The notes under the pieces: model-generated
What the model saw: only the letters and a program-made list of their open reading frames with translations
What the model was told of the DNA's origin: nothing
The model's database searches: none
Position numbers and translations under genes: made by a program
In this document: positions 52,643 to 62,338 of the stretch, in pieces
Position numbering within the stretch: the stretch's first letter is position 1
Layout of the letters: each line of letters opens with the position of its first letter
Assembly (NCBI GenBank): GCA_020633235.1
Contig: JACKEA010000008.1
Span: 372,001-436,000 of the forward strand
Origin: Polyangiaceae bacterium
GTDB taxonomy: Bacteria; Myxococcota_A; Polyangia; Polyangiales; Polyangiaceae
DNA: 64,000 nt
Direction: 5' to 3'

Positions 52643-53146
52643 TCACTCCACGGGCTCGCACAGCTCGCCGGTGTACTTGCGCTTGCGCGTCACCTTGACG
52701 ACGCGTCCTTGGGCGAACTGAACCGTCACGTGCACGCGGAAGTCGGAGCAGCGGCGCGGAAAGAGGTACAGCCACACGGCGTCGCTCTCGCGCTTGCTCG
52801 GCTGCCCTTCCGCGGCGATGACCTCGGCCGTGGTGCAGCCGATCTCGATGTCGTCGGGCGCGTCCGGCGAACGGCCGCCCTTGCGCTTGCAAGGAACGAC
52901 GCTCGCCGCGGCGCCGGTGTCGCCGAGCTCTGCGTCCGCGGAAGGTGCTGCGTCGACGACGGACGGCGCTGCGTCGACCACGCCGGCGTCCATCACCGAG
53001 GCGCCGGTTCGGGCTTGGAGTGCGGCGCATTCGGCGCGCGATATGGGATACGCCTTGCCGCACATGACCTTGTCGTCGAAGGGGAAGCCATGGGCGTAGC
53101 ACCCCGACACCAAGAGCAGCAGCGCGAGCGCGCCTCGCGACGTCAC
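52643..53146 (-). CDS. Small lipoprotein, unknown
   Basis: The start gives a signal ending L-L-V-S-G-C (Cys16). The 167-residue product has an N-terminal Asp/Ala-rich segment (SVVDAAPSADAELGDTG) and a C-terminal domain with SASVVPCKRKGG-like start, ECAALQARTG, DIEIGCTTAEVIAAEGQPSK and VHVTVQFAQGRVVKVTRKRK. The TTAEVIAAEGQPS...DAVWLYLF stretch is reminiscent of BamE/SmpA (SLTPDMVxxxLGxPxxxxxxxWxY), suggesting an outer-membrane assembly accessory fold, low confidence. Confidence 0.65.
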   Translation of the reverse strand: MTSRGALALLLLVSGCYAHGFPFDDKVMCGKAYPISRAECAALQARTGASVMDAGVVDAAPSVVDAAPSADAELGDTGAAASVVPCKRKGGRSPDAPDDIEIGCTTAEVIAAEGQPSKRESDAVWLYLFPRRCSDFRVHVTVQFAQGRVVKVTRKRKYTGELCEPVE

Positions 53147-53202
53147 GGGGCAGTGGTCGCAGAGTCCCGCGCGGGCGGCAAGCGCCGGGCGCCTAGTCTA
53201 GG

Positions 53203-53799
53203 TCATACGAGGCGGAAGCTCATTCCCGCGGCGCGGGCCGCGGCGCCGTCGGCGTCGTCGCGATCTCCGATCACCAGGCACTCTTCCGGCGGGACGCCCA
53301 GGCGCTTTGCGGCCGCAAGGTAGCCACCGGGGTGCGGCTTGAGGCGCGGGGGACCTTCCGGCTCGCCGCTGGCGACGACGACCTCGAACAAGGAAGCGTC
53401 ACCCAGGGCCGCGAGCTTGTCTCGGGCGGGATAGTCGCTGACCAGCGCCACGTGGCCGCCACCCTCGCGAAACTCGCGGATCTCTCCGAGCAGGACTTCG
53501 TTCTTGAAGCGGCGGATCCACTTGCACGGGCGTCGCACCATCCACTCGCGCACGCGGCGTTCCACGTCCTCGGGATCGCGGCCGAGGGCCTGCGCCGTGC
53601 GCTCGACCTGCAAACGAAATGGATCCGGCACGTCGGATTGCATCTCGGCTCGCAGCACTTCGTGCTCGTGCCGGAAGCGACGCAGCGTGGCCACGGAGGT
53701 CCAACCCGAGAGACCGAGCTCGGCGGCCATCGCCAGCTTCACCCAGCGTGCGTGGTACAGAGTGCCGTCGAGATCGACCAACCACGCGCGAACGCTCAC
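53203..53799 (-). CDS. HAD-family hydrolase
   Basis: GTG start at 53799, overlapping the upstream stop by 4 bp. The 198-residue product has HAD motif I LVDLDGTLYH (Asp nucleophile), motif II VALVSDYPARDK (Ser), motif III Lys in PRLKPHPG and motif IV VIGDRDDADGAAARAAGM. A helical cap precedes it. These enzymes are phosphatases with various small substrates. Last gene of the operon starting at 60045. Confidence 0.85.
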   Translation of the reverse strand: MSVRAWLVDLDGTLYHARWVKLAMAAELGLSGWTSVATLRRFRHEHEVLRAEMQSDVPDPFRLQVERTAQALGRDPEDVERRVREWMVRRPCKWIRRFKNEVLLGEIREFREGGGHVALVSDYPARDKLAALGDASLFEVVVASGEPEGPPRLKPHPGGYLAAAKRLGVPPEECLVIGDRDDADGAAARAAGMSFRLV

Positions 53800-54560
53800 C
53801 GCGGAAGCTCCGAAATTCGAGTGAGCTCGGGCACGTCGATCTCCGCGGTTTGGGCGATTCCGAGGGCGCGGGCCAGGCGCCCGGGGGCGCTGCGTCCGGT
53901 GCACTGGTGCTCCGGATCCGCCAGCAGCGCGCGCTCCAAGCTGGCGAGGAGCTTCTCTTCCGGCAGCGCTTCTCCCACCAGGTGGCCTTGGATCCGCAGT
54001 ACCTCTCGCGCCACCGTCAGCGCCAAGCGCCGATGGCGCGACCACAGGTTGCTCGTGGTGCCGCCCACCTCCAGCCCGGCGATGTTGGTGGTCAAGATGT
54101 AGAGGTTCTTCTCCACCAGCGCGTGCACCAAGGACTCGTAGTTCAAGATGCGCGTGGTCACGATGCCCATGGCTCCTAGCGCCGCCTCCACGGGGATGGC
54201 GTGGGGGCCGAACACGGCGGTGGGTAAGAGCTCCTTCACGGGCTGCTTCGGCTTCTTTTCGAACCACACCACCGCCACGGTGGGCGATTGGATCTCGTGG
54301 CGTTGCCAGCTGCCGGGCACGAGCTCGTTCTGCATCAGCACCACGCGCGCGCTCCACACCGGCGGCACCTCCGCCAGCACGTCGTCCAGATCCGCCTCGC
54401 CCACGGCGACGATCACGACCTCGGGCTCGGGGTTGTTCTTGGCCACCGTGGCCATGGAATCCTGGCGGCGTACCGGGATGACGCGGTAGCCGGTGCGCAA
54501 GAACCCCTGGGCGAAATAGCCGCCCAGCTCACCGACGCCGACGAGAACCACGGGTCTCAT
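53796..54560 (-). CDS. Rossmann-fold reductase/dehydrogenase-like protein
   Basis: The 254-residue product opens with RPVVLVGVGELGGYFAQGFL, a G-x-G-x-x-G dinucleotide-binding motif, then VVIVAVGEADLDDVLAEVPP. The region after about 160 is helical (GLEVGGTTSNLWSRHRRLAL, LTVAREVLRIQGHLVGEALP). It looks like a truncated ketopantoate-reductase/TyrA-like enzyme. Substrate unknown. It is followed by the HAD gene with a 4-bp overlap and preceded by the STN-type gene after 15 bp. Confidence 0.65.
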   Translation of the reverse strand: MRPVVLVGVGELGGYFAQGFLRTGYRVIPVRRQDSMATVAKNNPEPEVVIVAVGEADLDDVLAEVPPVWSARVVLMQNELVPGSWQRHEIQSPTVAVVWFEKKPKQPVKELLPTAVFGPHAIPVEAALGAMGIVTTRILNYESLVHALVEKNLYILTTNIAGLEVGGTTSNLWSRHRRLALTVAREVLRIQGHLVGEALPEEKLLASLERALLADPEHQCTGRSAPGRLARALGIAQTAEIDVPELTRISELPR

Positions 54561-54575
54561 GGCGGGGAGACTGCC

Positions 54576-55799
54576 TCAAGCCTCCGCCGTGCGATAGGGG
54601 CCGTCGTCACGACGGCGCCGCGACGGGACAAAACCCGCCGCGCGCGTCGCGACCAAGGCGCCAATGCCGATCAGCACCACCACCGCGGTGACCAGCCCAC
54701 CGATCCAGGGCAGCGAAGAGAGCACCAGATAGCCGAAACAGCCGATGGCGAGGTGCACGTAGGCGTTGGGTGTTTTGTGGTGTGCCAGGGCGCCGCCGGC
54801 CGTGGCCAGCACCGCTGCGATACCTGCATACGTTCCGAAGGCGCCCAACAGCGCTGCGATGACCGCCAGCGGGATGCCGATGATGGTCACGCACAGCACG
54901 ACGACGAGCACGCCGAAGACGATGACGCCGACGACTCCGAGCGCGAAGGTCCGCATCGGGCGTGCGGCGATCTCCTTCTGCATCGATTCCATGCGCCGCG
55001 TGGCCAGCGCCAGGAGCACCGCGCCGAACACGAACAAGAGCGCGGTGCGAGTGATGGCGCTGCCGACGTCGCGCAGGGTGCGGGTGAGCGAGAAGCCGCC
55101 GTCCTCGCGGGAGCTCACGTCGCCGCCGATCTTCGCGGACTTGCCACGCCGTAGTCGACCACCGAGAACGCCCACGTCGCCGTCCACGCGAGCGCCGTCC
55201 TCCACTTCCAGCGCCCCGCCCAACACGGTGGCGTCGCCCTTCACGCGGGCACCGTTGCGCACCACCGCGCTGCCGCCCATCACGCTGAGGTCGCCGGTGA
55301 CGGTGCCCAGCACGTCCGCGTTGCCACCCATCACGGTGAGGTCGCGCACCACCTCGTTCTTCTCCACTCGGATGTTGCCTCCGGTGACGGTGCGATCTTC
55401 GCCTTGCTTCTTCAGCACGCCGCCCGCCTCCTCGGCGGGCTTCGCCGCGGAGGCCACCGGCGCTGCGGGCTCGTCCGGCGCCGGCTTGATGGACAGCAGC
55501 GTGCCGTCACGGTGCACCACGTAGCGGCGATCCGACAGCAGCAGCTCGAGCACCTTGTCGGCGGGCTGATCCTTCACGTGGACCTCCACCGGCTCCTTGC
55601 TCGCGCCCTCTACCACGATGCTCCAGCCGGCTTCGTCGGCCAGCTTCTTCAGGGCATCGCTGCGAGGTACTCCGTCGAAGGAGAGGCTGACCTTGGGAAC
55701 GTCACCCTTCCAGTCTCCCGTGCGCTCCACTTCAGCCAGCGCCGACGCAGGCCAAGCGCAGGCCAACGCCAAGAGCCCGGCGATCACAATGCGCATCAT
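54576..55799 (-). CDS. STN-domain plus polymer-forming membrane protein
   Basis: The ATG at 55799 overlaps the anti-sigma stop as ATGA. The 407-residue product begins with a signal peptide (ACAWPASALA-EVE), then an STN-like domain (KVSLSFDGVPRSDALKKLAD, EVHVKDQPADKVLELLLSDR, HRDGTLLSIKP), a linker, and a polymer-forming/bactofilin-like repeat (RDLTVMGGNADVLGTVTGDL, SVMGGSAVVRNGARVKGDAT, VLGGALEVEDGARVDGDVGV). The C-terminal half has about four membrane segments. STN domains occur in TonB-dependent transducers that talk to anti-sigma factors, so this protein may be the signal sensor for the sigma system. Confidence 0.75.
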   Translation of the reverse strand: MMRIVIAGLLALACAWPASALAEVERTGDWKGDVPKVSLSFDGVPRSDALKKLADEAGWSIVVEGASKEPVEVHVKDQPADKVLELLLSDRRYVVHRDGTLLSIKPAPDEPAAPVASAAKPAEEAGGVLKKQGEDRTVTGGNIRVEKNEVVRDLTVMGGNADVLGTVTGDLSVMGGSAVVRNGARVKGDATVLGGALEVEDGARVDGDVGVLGGRLRRGKSAKIGGDVSSREDGGFSLTRTLRDVGSAITRTALLFVFGAVLLALATRRMESMQKEIAARPMRTFALGVVGVIVFGVLVVVLCVTIIGIPLAVIAALLGAFGTYAGIAAVLATAGGALAHHKTPNAYVHLAIGCFGYLVLSSLPWIGGLVTAVVVLIGIGALVATRAAGFVPSRRRRDDGPYRTAEA

Positions 55800-56284
55800 C
55801 GCTGTCCTCCTTCCCAGGCAAGCTCTCGCGGGGCCAGCTTGGCGACCGCCAGTCCGACGACCATCAGCACCACCGCTGCGCCGCACCATCCCGCCGCAAT
55901 GACCATGGAATCACTGCCGAACGCGGAAGCGACGCCGTGCACTGCCATGGGCACGGCGCGCAACGCGAAGGACGGCAAGGTCCTGAGCCACAGCGGCAGC
56001 TCGAGAAGCAGCGGCAGCGCGCCGAGCGCGGCAAGCACCAGCGCGCCGGCCATGGCCGCCCACGGCAAGCGCAGCTCGGCCCGCACCTCGGCGAAGGCCT
56101 GCTGCGTCGCGGCCGCGAGCAGCAAGCAGTCCCCCAGCCGCGAGTGGCATGGGTCACAGGCGTCGAGGTGCGAAAGCGCGTCCGGCGGAATGATGGACGT
56201 CTCGCCGTCGGCGATGGCCGTGAGCGCCGTCTCGGCGAGATGCCCGTCGTCTTGCCAGACGAGCTCGGGTTCCAAATACGTCAT
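55796..56284 (-). CDS. Anti-sigma factor (zinc-finger type, membrane)
   Basis: The start at 56284 overlaps the sigma stop by 4 bp. The 162-residue product has an N-terminal ZAS-like zinc motif (ALSHLDACDPCHSRL: H-x3-C-x2-C) and two or more membrane segments in the C-terminal half (PWAAMAGALVLAALGALPLL, IAAGWCGAAVVLMVVGLAVA). It should hold the ECF sigma factor encoded just upstream at the membrane and release it on a signal. Confidence 0.8.
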   Translation of the reverse strand: MTYLEPELVWQDDGHLAETALTAIADGETSIIPPDALSHLDACDPCHSRLGDCLLLAAATQQAFAEVRAELRLPWAAMAGALVLAALGALPLLLELPLWLRTLPSFALRAVPMAVHGVASAFGSDSMVIAAGWCGAAVVLMVVGLAVAKLAPRELAWEGGQR

Positions 56285-56853
56285 GAGCTGACTCCATCGT
56301 CGAGGGCCGCCGCCATGGCGCGACGTCCCCGCGACACCCAAGTGCATACCGTGCCGATGGGCACGTCGAGGCGTTGTGCGATTTCCTTGTAGGCCAACCC
56401 CTCGAGGTGAAACATCTCGAGGACGCGGCGCTGATCGTCGGGCAAGGTGTCCAGGGCGCGCCGCACGCGACGAGCGCGCTCGGCGCGCTCGAGCTTCACG
56501 TCGGCTCCCGGCGCGGAGTCCGGCACGCGGTCCATCGCCGAGTCGTCGTCGTGGTGACGAGTGACGGCGCGGCGTCGCGCGCGCAGAGCGTCGAGCGCCA
56601 CGTGGCGCGCGATGCCCACGACCCAAGGCCGGAGCGGTTCTCCGGAGCGCAGCCGGTGACGGCCTTCCATCGCGCGTCGCAGCGTCTCGCTGGTGCAGTC
56701 GTCCACGTCGGGGTCGAAGCGACCCCGTCGCAGCACTGCGGCGACGGCGGCACGCACCGCCCCCGTCAGCTCCTCGAGCTCGTGGGGGGGCGCTGGCGCC
56801 GCGAGCGGCGCTGGAGCGGGAGGCAGGGCCATTCCGAGCGAAAGCATCCTCAC
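56281..56853 (-). CDS. ECF RNA polymerase sigma factor
   Basis: The 190-residue product has a region-2 fragment (RFDPDVDDCTSETLRRAMEG, PLRPWVVGIARHVALDALRA) and a region-4 HTH (LDTLPDDQRRVLEMFHLEGL, then AYKEIAQRLDVPIGTVCTWV-SRGRRAMAA). The DTLP and GTVxxxxSRGR patterns are diagnostic. It directs a regulon that is not visible here, with autoregulation likely. Start 56853 is followed by a second possible start at 56832. Confidence 0.9.
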   Translation of the reverse strand: MRMLSLGMALPPAPAPLAAPAPPHELEELTGAVRAAVAAVLRRGRFDPDVDDCTSETLRRAMEGRHRLRSGEPLRPWVVGIARHVALDALRARRRAVTRHHDDDSAMDRVPDSAPGADVKLERAERARRVRRALDTLPDDQRRVLEMFHLEGLAYKEIAQRLDVPIGTVCTWVSRGRRAMAAALDDGVSS

Positions 56854-56893
56854 CCCACCTTTCGATGGCCGTGAGGGTCTTATTTCACGGATC

Positions 56894-57769
56894 TCAAGTG
56901 TCGGAAACCACGGCGAAAAATGCTCGGGCTGGGTTGAACCGCGCTTGGGCGGGAGCCAGCGCTCGGCGCACTGTGACCCCGGTGCGGAGCTCCGGGGTCG
57001 GGAGCGCGTGGCCGTCGGGGCTCGCCACCACCCGCACTTCCGGCGACAGCGCCCGCTCCCAGCTCGCCGGCTGGCTCACCACCGCCCAGCTGCCGTCTTC
57101 CAGCTCCACCACGGTCCCCACCGGCAGGGGGCCTAGAGCGCGCACCATCGCCACCAGCAGTGCCTCGTCGGTGTCCGGTAGCATCAACAGCTCCCCCAAC
57201 GCTTCGGCGGGAGAGCGCCGCTCACCAGTGCGGGGCGCGATGCGGTCGACGAAGGTGTGAGCGAGGAACAGCAGCTGGGAGGCGACCAGCGGCATCAACG
57301 CGCCCTGATGCAGATCGCCGAGGCGTGCGGCCCGCTCCAGCCACGCTGCCTCGTAGCTCAGGGTCGCGAGCACCGAGCCGTCCACTCGCGGCGCGGCGAA
57401 GCCCGCCGCGGCGTTGGCCGCCGGGACCAACGCGTCGAGGGCATCCGGCAGCTGGTGGAAGGCACTCAAATCGATGCCCGCTGCCCTCGCCAGGCGAGCC
57501 CGCCCCGCGTCCAGACCCAACGCAGCCCGCGTGATCGTTCCCTGCGCTGCCTCGTCGGCACCCGCCGCGCGCGCCGTGGCCGCCGCCACGATGGCGGTGA
57601 GCACGCTGCGCGCGGCGTCGTCGTCCTGGGTGCCCGCCAGCGTGAGGAGCGGTAGGAGCTCTCCGGAGTGCTCCGCGATGCGTTGCGCCACCTCGTCGAG
57701 GGCGTGATGCGAAGAACGCAGCAGCACCAACGCGCAGGCGTAGATCTCGAGCTGCTCCTCGGGAGTCAT
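56894..57769 (-). CDS. Degenerate HD-GYP-like protein
   Basis: The start at 57769 overlaps the pseudokinase stop as ATGA. The 291-residue product resembles the HD-GYP core in outline: the segment DDAARSVLTAIVAAATARAA stands where the H-x-x-R-x-x-x-x-A helix is, TFVDRIAPRTGERRSPAEAL matches the 'D-x-x-D...R-x-Y...s-p-x-E-A-L' end, and LGPLPVGTVVELEDGSWAVV matches the C-terminal 'G-x-y-P-x-G-x-x-V-x-L-x-x-G'. The HD and GYP metal ligands are missing, so it is probably a non-catalytic binding or regulatory protein. Confidence 0.6.
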   Translation of the reverse strand: MTPEEQLEIYACALVLLRSSHHALDEVAQRIAEHSGELLPLLTLAGTQDDDAARSVLTAIVAAATARAAGADEAAQGTITRAALGLDAGRARLARAAGIDLSAFHQLPDALDALVPAANAAAGFAAPRVDGSVLATLSYEAAWLERAARLGDLHQGALMPLVASQLLFLAHTFVDRIAPRTGERRSPAEALGELLMLPDTDEALLVAMVRALGPLPVGTVVELEDGSWAVVSQPASWERALSPEVRVVASPDGHALPTPELRTGVTVRRALAPAQARFNPARAFFAVVSDT

Positions 57770-60045
57770 TCGCTCTCCCGACGGCGATGGAACTGCTCGA
57801 CGGCGCGACGAGCGGCGTCGCGCAGCTCTTGATTCGAGCCCCAGCGCTTGCGACTGAGCTGTTCCAGGACCTCGAGGGCTTCGTCCGACGTGGCGATGCG
57901 CCCGAGGAGATCCGCAGCCAGCATGCGCGTCTCCTGGTGGGAGCCGAGGGTGATGAGCTTGTCTTTGCGCAGGATCTCGAGGGCCAGGGTTTCGGCTCGG
58001 GCGGGCATGAGGGTGCCCAGGGTGTTCAGCGACTGCCGCCGCTCCTCGAAGCTCAAGTTCGAGAACCCTGCAGACTTGATGCGCAGCGCGATGAAGGGCC
58101 CGGCCGCGCGAACCTCGTGCCCTTGGATCTCGCGCAGCGTGCGGATCCGCGCGACGCTGCTGGGCTCGCCGTCGAGCACGGCCGCGAGCTCCTTGCGCAA
58201 GCGCTCGCCCGAGAGCCCTTCGAGCTGTCCCAAGGCTTCGATGCGAACCACCACGTGTGGGTTCTCGAAACCGCGCGCGACCGCTTCTTGCGCCGCCAGA
58301 GTATCGATGCGGGACAAGAGTCGCAGCATGACCAGCGCGGAGCGAGGCTCGTTCTGCGCCACCAAGGCGCCGAGTGCTGCCTCGTGGCCCGACATGCCGA
58401 ACTCCAGCTGGTGAACTACCCGGGCTTGCAGCGCCGGATCCGTGAGCTCCGGCAGCGCGGTGGCCAGCGCCGCGGCGTGCTCGGCGTCGAGCAGCTCCAC
58501 CAATCGCGTGAGCTGCTCCAGAGCTGCCTCGCTCCACCGACTGCGGATGCTCGCGGCGAGCAGAGAGCTCAGGGCCCGGGCCGACACCACCGCGTTGGCC
58601 GCGATGCGCTCGAGCTCGGGCAGCTCTTCGTCCGTGCCCACCAGCGAGCGCAGGAGCAACGCCGTCACGTCCAACGCCCGCTCCGGATCCGTCCCGCTCA
58701 GCTCACCCACCGTACGACGCATGGGAGCAGCCGTGAGCTCGAGGTCGCCGCGCGTGGTCTCGTCCGAGAGCGCGGCCGCCGCCACACACGAAAGCCGCGC
58801 CGGCTCCACCGGTTGAGCCAGCTCGCGGCCCAGGAGCGAGAGCATCGGGACGTTCGGATCCAGCACGTCGGCCGCGGTGCCGAGGGGATCCGTCTCCGCG
58901 CCCTGGGCCGCCGCCCAGCAGTCCTCCAGCTGAAAGCTGGTGTCGAACCGCGCCAAGGCGCTCACCCGCGAAAGCTCCTCGCGGATCAGCGCGCTCAGCT
59001 CCGGCGCCGCCGCATCCCACCACTTCGACGGCCGCGCGCTGACCGGGGGCGCGCCCTCCGCGCTGAACAGTCCGCGTTCCGAGGGGGGCTTCACGCTGTT
59101 CGGGAGTCGGATCAGCGGCGGCGCTTCCGAGGCGGCCGCCGCCGGCACCGTCGCTGCCAGCGGGCTCGCACGGCTGATGGTGGACAGCTCCGCCGCCAGC
59201 GGCAAAAGAGTAGCTACCTCGGCGTGCTCCGCCACGCTGGACAGCGCCGCCAGCGCCGTGCGCGCGTCGGAGTAGCGCTCGTGGGACGCGACGAGCAAGA
59301 AGCGATCGACGAGCTCGGTGAGCACCAGCGGCGCGCGCGGTGCGATCTCCGCGAGAGAGATCGGGCGCCGCGCGCGGGCACTGGCTGCCAGCTCGAGCTC
59401 CGTTCGTCCGTCGTATGGGGGCAGCCCGGTGAGCAGAAAGAAGGCCAGGGCGCCGAGCGACCAGACGTCCGCCGCGGCGTCCACCAGGGCCGTACCCAGC
59501 TCGGTTTCCGGCGCCGCGAAGGCAACCCACCGCGGCCAGCCGAGGCGTCGCACGCGCGCTGCTTCCGCGCGGAGACCGACAAAACCAAAATCCAGGAGCT
59601 TGACGCTCCCGTCGTCCATCAAAAAGACGTGACCCGGATGCAGCGCACCGTGCAGCGTGCCCTGAGCGTGGGCGCGAGCCAGCACCTCCGCGATGGCGTG
59701 GCAAATGCGAAGGCACTCCCGGGGCGCGAGCTTGCCCGGCCGGCGCGCCACCAGTGCGGCCACGCTCTCACCGGACAACAGCGGGCCGACGGCGAAGTGG
59801 CGGTCGCCCTCGCTGCCGACTTCCAGTGGCGGCGCGGTGTCCTCCGGCGCCACGTCCGGTGCCTGCGCCAAGAGCTCGGCAAAGCGCTCTGCCATGCTCT
59901 CCGAAAGCTCCGGGTGCAGCACGCGAAGCACCTGCTTGTCGCCGGCATCGTTCACGGCGGCGTAGGTGGTCGTGAGCGTGCCCGCAGTCAGCAGCGCTTC
60001 GATGGTCCTGCCACCCACACGTGCTCCGCGCTTGGCGTCGTCCAA
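57766..60045 (-). CDS. Ser/Thr pseudokinase with HEAT-type C-terminus
   Basis: The 759-residue product has a kinase-like fold at the N-terminus (about 10-270) with key residues changed: no GxGxxG (TAGTLTTTYAAV), HGALHPGHVFL in place of HRDLKPxN, Arg instead of the catalytic Lys (QVLRVLHPEL); DFG in VKLLDFGFVG and APE-like AAPETELG are kept. This is a pseudokinase pattern. A C-terminal region (about 440-750) with ELTDPALQARVVHQLEFGMS and RMLAADLLGRIATSDEALEV contains HEAT-like repeats. It starts the seven-gene operon to 53203. Confidence 0.8.
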   Translation of the reverse strand: MDDAKRGARVGGRTIEALLTAGTLTTTYAAVNDAGDKQVLRVLHPELSESMAERFAELLAQAPDVAPEDTAPPLEVGSEGDRHFAVGPLLSGESVAALVARRPGKLAPRECLRICHAIAEVLARAHAQGTLHGALHPGHVFLMDDGSVKLLDFGFVGLRAEAARVRRLGWPRWVAFAAPETELGTALVDAAADVWSLGALAFFLLTGLPPYDGRTELELAASARARRPISLAEIAPRAPLVLTELVDRFLLVASHERYSDARTALAALSSVAEHAEVATLLPLAAELSTISRASPLAATVPAAAASEAPPLIRLPNSVKPPSERGLFSAEGAPPVSARPSKWWDAAAPELSALIREELSRVSALARFDTSFQLEDCWAAAQGAETDPLGTAADVLDPNVPMLSLLGRELAQPVEPARLSCVAAAALSDETTRGDLELTAAPMRRTVGELSGTDPERALDVTALLLRSLVGTDEELPELERIAANAVVSARALSSLLAASIRSRWSEAALEQLTRLVELLDAEHAAALATALPELTDPALQARVVHQLEFGMSGHEAALGALVAQNEPRSALVMLRLLSRIDTLAAQEAVARGFENPHVVVRIEALGQLEGLSGERLRKELAAVLDGEPSSVARIRTLREIQGHEVRAAGPFIALRIKSAGFSNLSFEERRQSLNTLGTLMPARAETLALEILRKDKLITLGSHQETRMLAADLLGRIATSDEALEVLEQLSRKRWGSNQELRDAARRAVEQFHRRRESE

Positions 60046-60086
60046 GTCGCGAAGTGTAGATCAGGGCGGAAGCGGCGGGAAAATCG

Positions 60087-61172
<1,086 letters not shown>

Positions 61173-61458
61173 ACTCCAACATGTATGGCCGAAATCCCCG
61201 GCCGCAACCGTCGGGCTCACTCCCCCATCAGCACGAACACGTTTTTTGGATCGATCATCACGTGGTCGAAGCGCCCGGCGCCGCCGGAGAGGCTCGCATT
61301 CGAGCACCCACGAATGTGTGAGGAGAGCCAGAAAGGTCGCTCAGGAATGTGCGACGGGACCCCGGATTCTTCGGCTCGGCTGTCCGTCGTCATCCTGCGC
61401 CCTCAGGGGTCGGTGATTCGAGCCGATCCTTCGGGCATCATGGCTTTTGGAGGAGCCG

Positions 61459-62334
61459 ATGGGGAAGAAGAACCGAGACAAGGAAGCGGACGTCGAGAAG
61501 CAGGATGGCGAACAGGGCGACGGCTCCAAGAAGCTCAAAACCAAGCGCTACGAGAAAGAGCTTCGCCGCTTGCAGATCGAGCTGGTCAAGCTCCAGGAGT
61601 GGATCAAGCACGAAGGCCTGAAGGTCGTCGTGATTTTCGAAGGGCGTGATGCCGCCGGTAAGGGCGGCGCCATCAAGCGCATCACGGAGTGCTTGAACCC
61701 GCGCGTGTGTCACGTGGTTGCGCTGCCGGCGCCGACGGAACGCGAGAAGACCCAATGGTACTTCCAGCGCTACGTGGCACACCTGCCCGCGGCGGGCGAA
61801 ATGGTGATCTTGGATCGCAGCTGGTACAACCGCTCGGGCGTCGAACGCGTGATGGGCTTCTGCAGCGACGACGAGTACCGGGAGTTCTTGCGCTCGTGCC
61901 CGGAGTTCGAGCGCATGTTGATCCGCTCCGGTATCACCCTCATCAAGTACTGGTTCTCGGTGAACCCCGAGGAACAGGAGCGCCGCTTCCAGAGTCGTCT
62001 CAAGGACACCACCAAACGCTGGAAGCTGTCGCCCATGGACCTCGCGTCCCGCGAGCGGTGGGTGGAGTACTCCAAGGCCAAGGACGAGATGTTCGCCTAC
62101 ACGGACATCAAGCAAGCGCCCTGGTACGTGGTGGATGCGGACGACAAGAAGCGGGCTCGGCTGAACTGCATCAGCCACCTGCTCTCCATGATCCCGTACG
62201 AGGATTTGACGCCGGAGCTACCCAAGCTGAAGCCTCGGTTGCACGTCCGCGACACCATTTCTCCGGAGCTCGGCTACGTACGCCCGCCCATCTCGGACCA
62301 GACGTTCGTTCCGGATCACTACGGCAAGACCTGA
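61459..62334 (+). CDS. ppk2: Polyphosphate kinase 2
   Basis: The ATG at 61459 is preferred to an upstream TTG because GGAGGAG precedes it. The 291-residue product has the Walker A GRDAAGKGG (62-70), Walker B-like VILDRSWYNRSG (116-127) and conserved YFQRY and ERWVEYSKAKD. PPK2 uses polyphosphate to phosphorylate GDP, ADP or other nucleotides (reversible). It is cytoplasmic. It converges with the ferritin-like lipoprotein, with 4 bp between stops. Confidence 0.95.
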   Translation: MGKKNRDKEADVEKQDGEQGDGSKKLKTKRYEKELRRLQIELVKLQEWIKHEGLKVVVIFEGRDAAGKGGAIKRITECLNPRVCHVVALPAPTEREKTQWYFQRYVAHLPAAGEMVILDRSWYNRSGVERVMGFCSDDEYREFLRSCPEFERMLIRSGITLIKYWFSVNPEEQERRFQSRLKDTTKRWKLSPMDLASRERWVEYSKAKDEMFAYTDIKQAPWYVVDADDKKRARLNCISHLLSMIPYEDLTPELPKLKPRLHVRDTISPELGYVRPPISDQTFVPDHYGKT

Positions 62335-62338
62335 GGCT

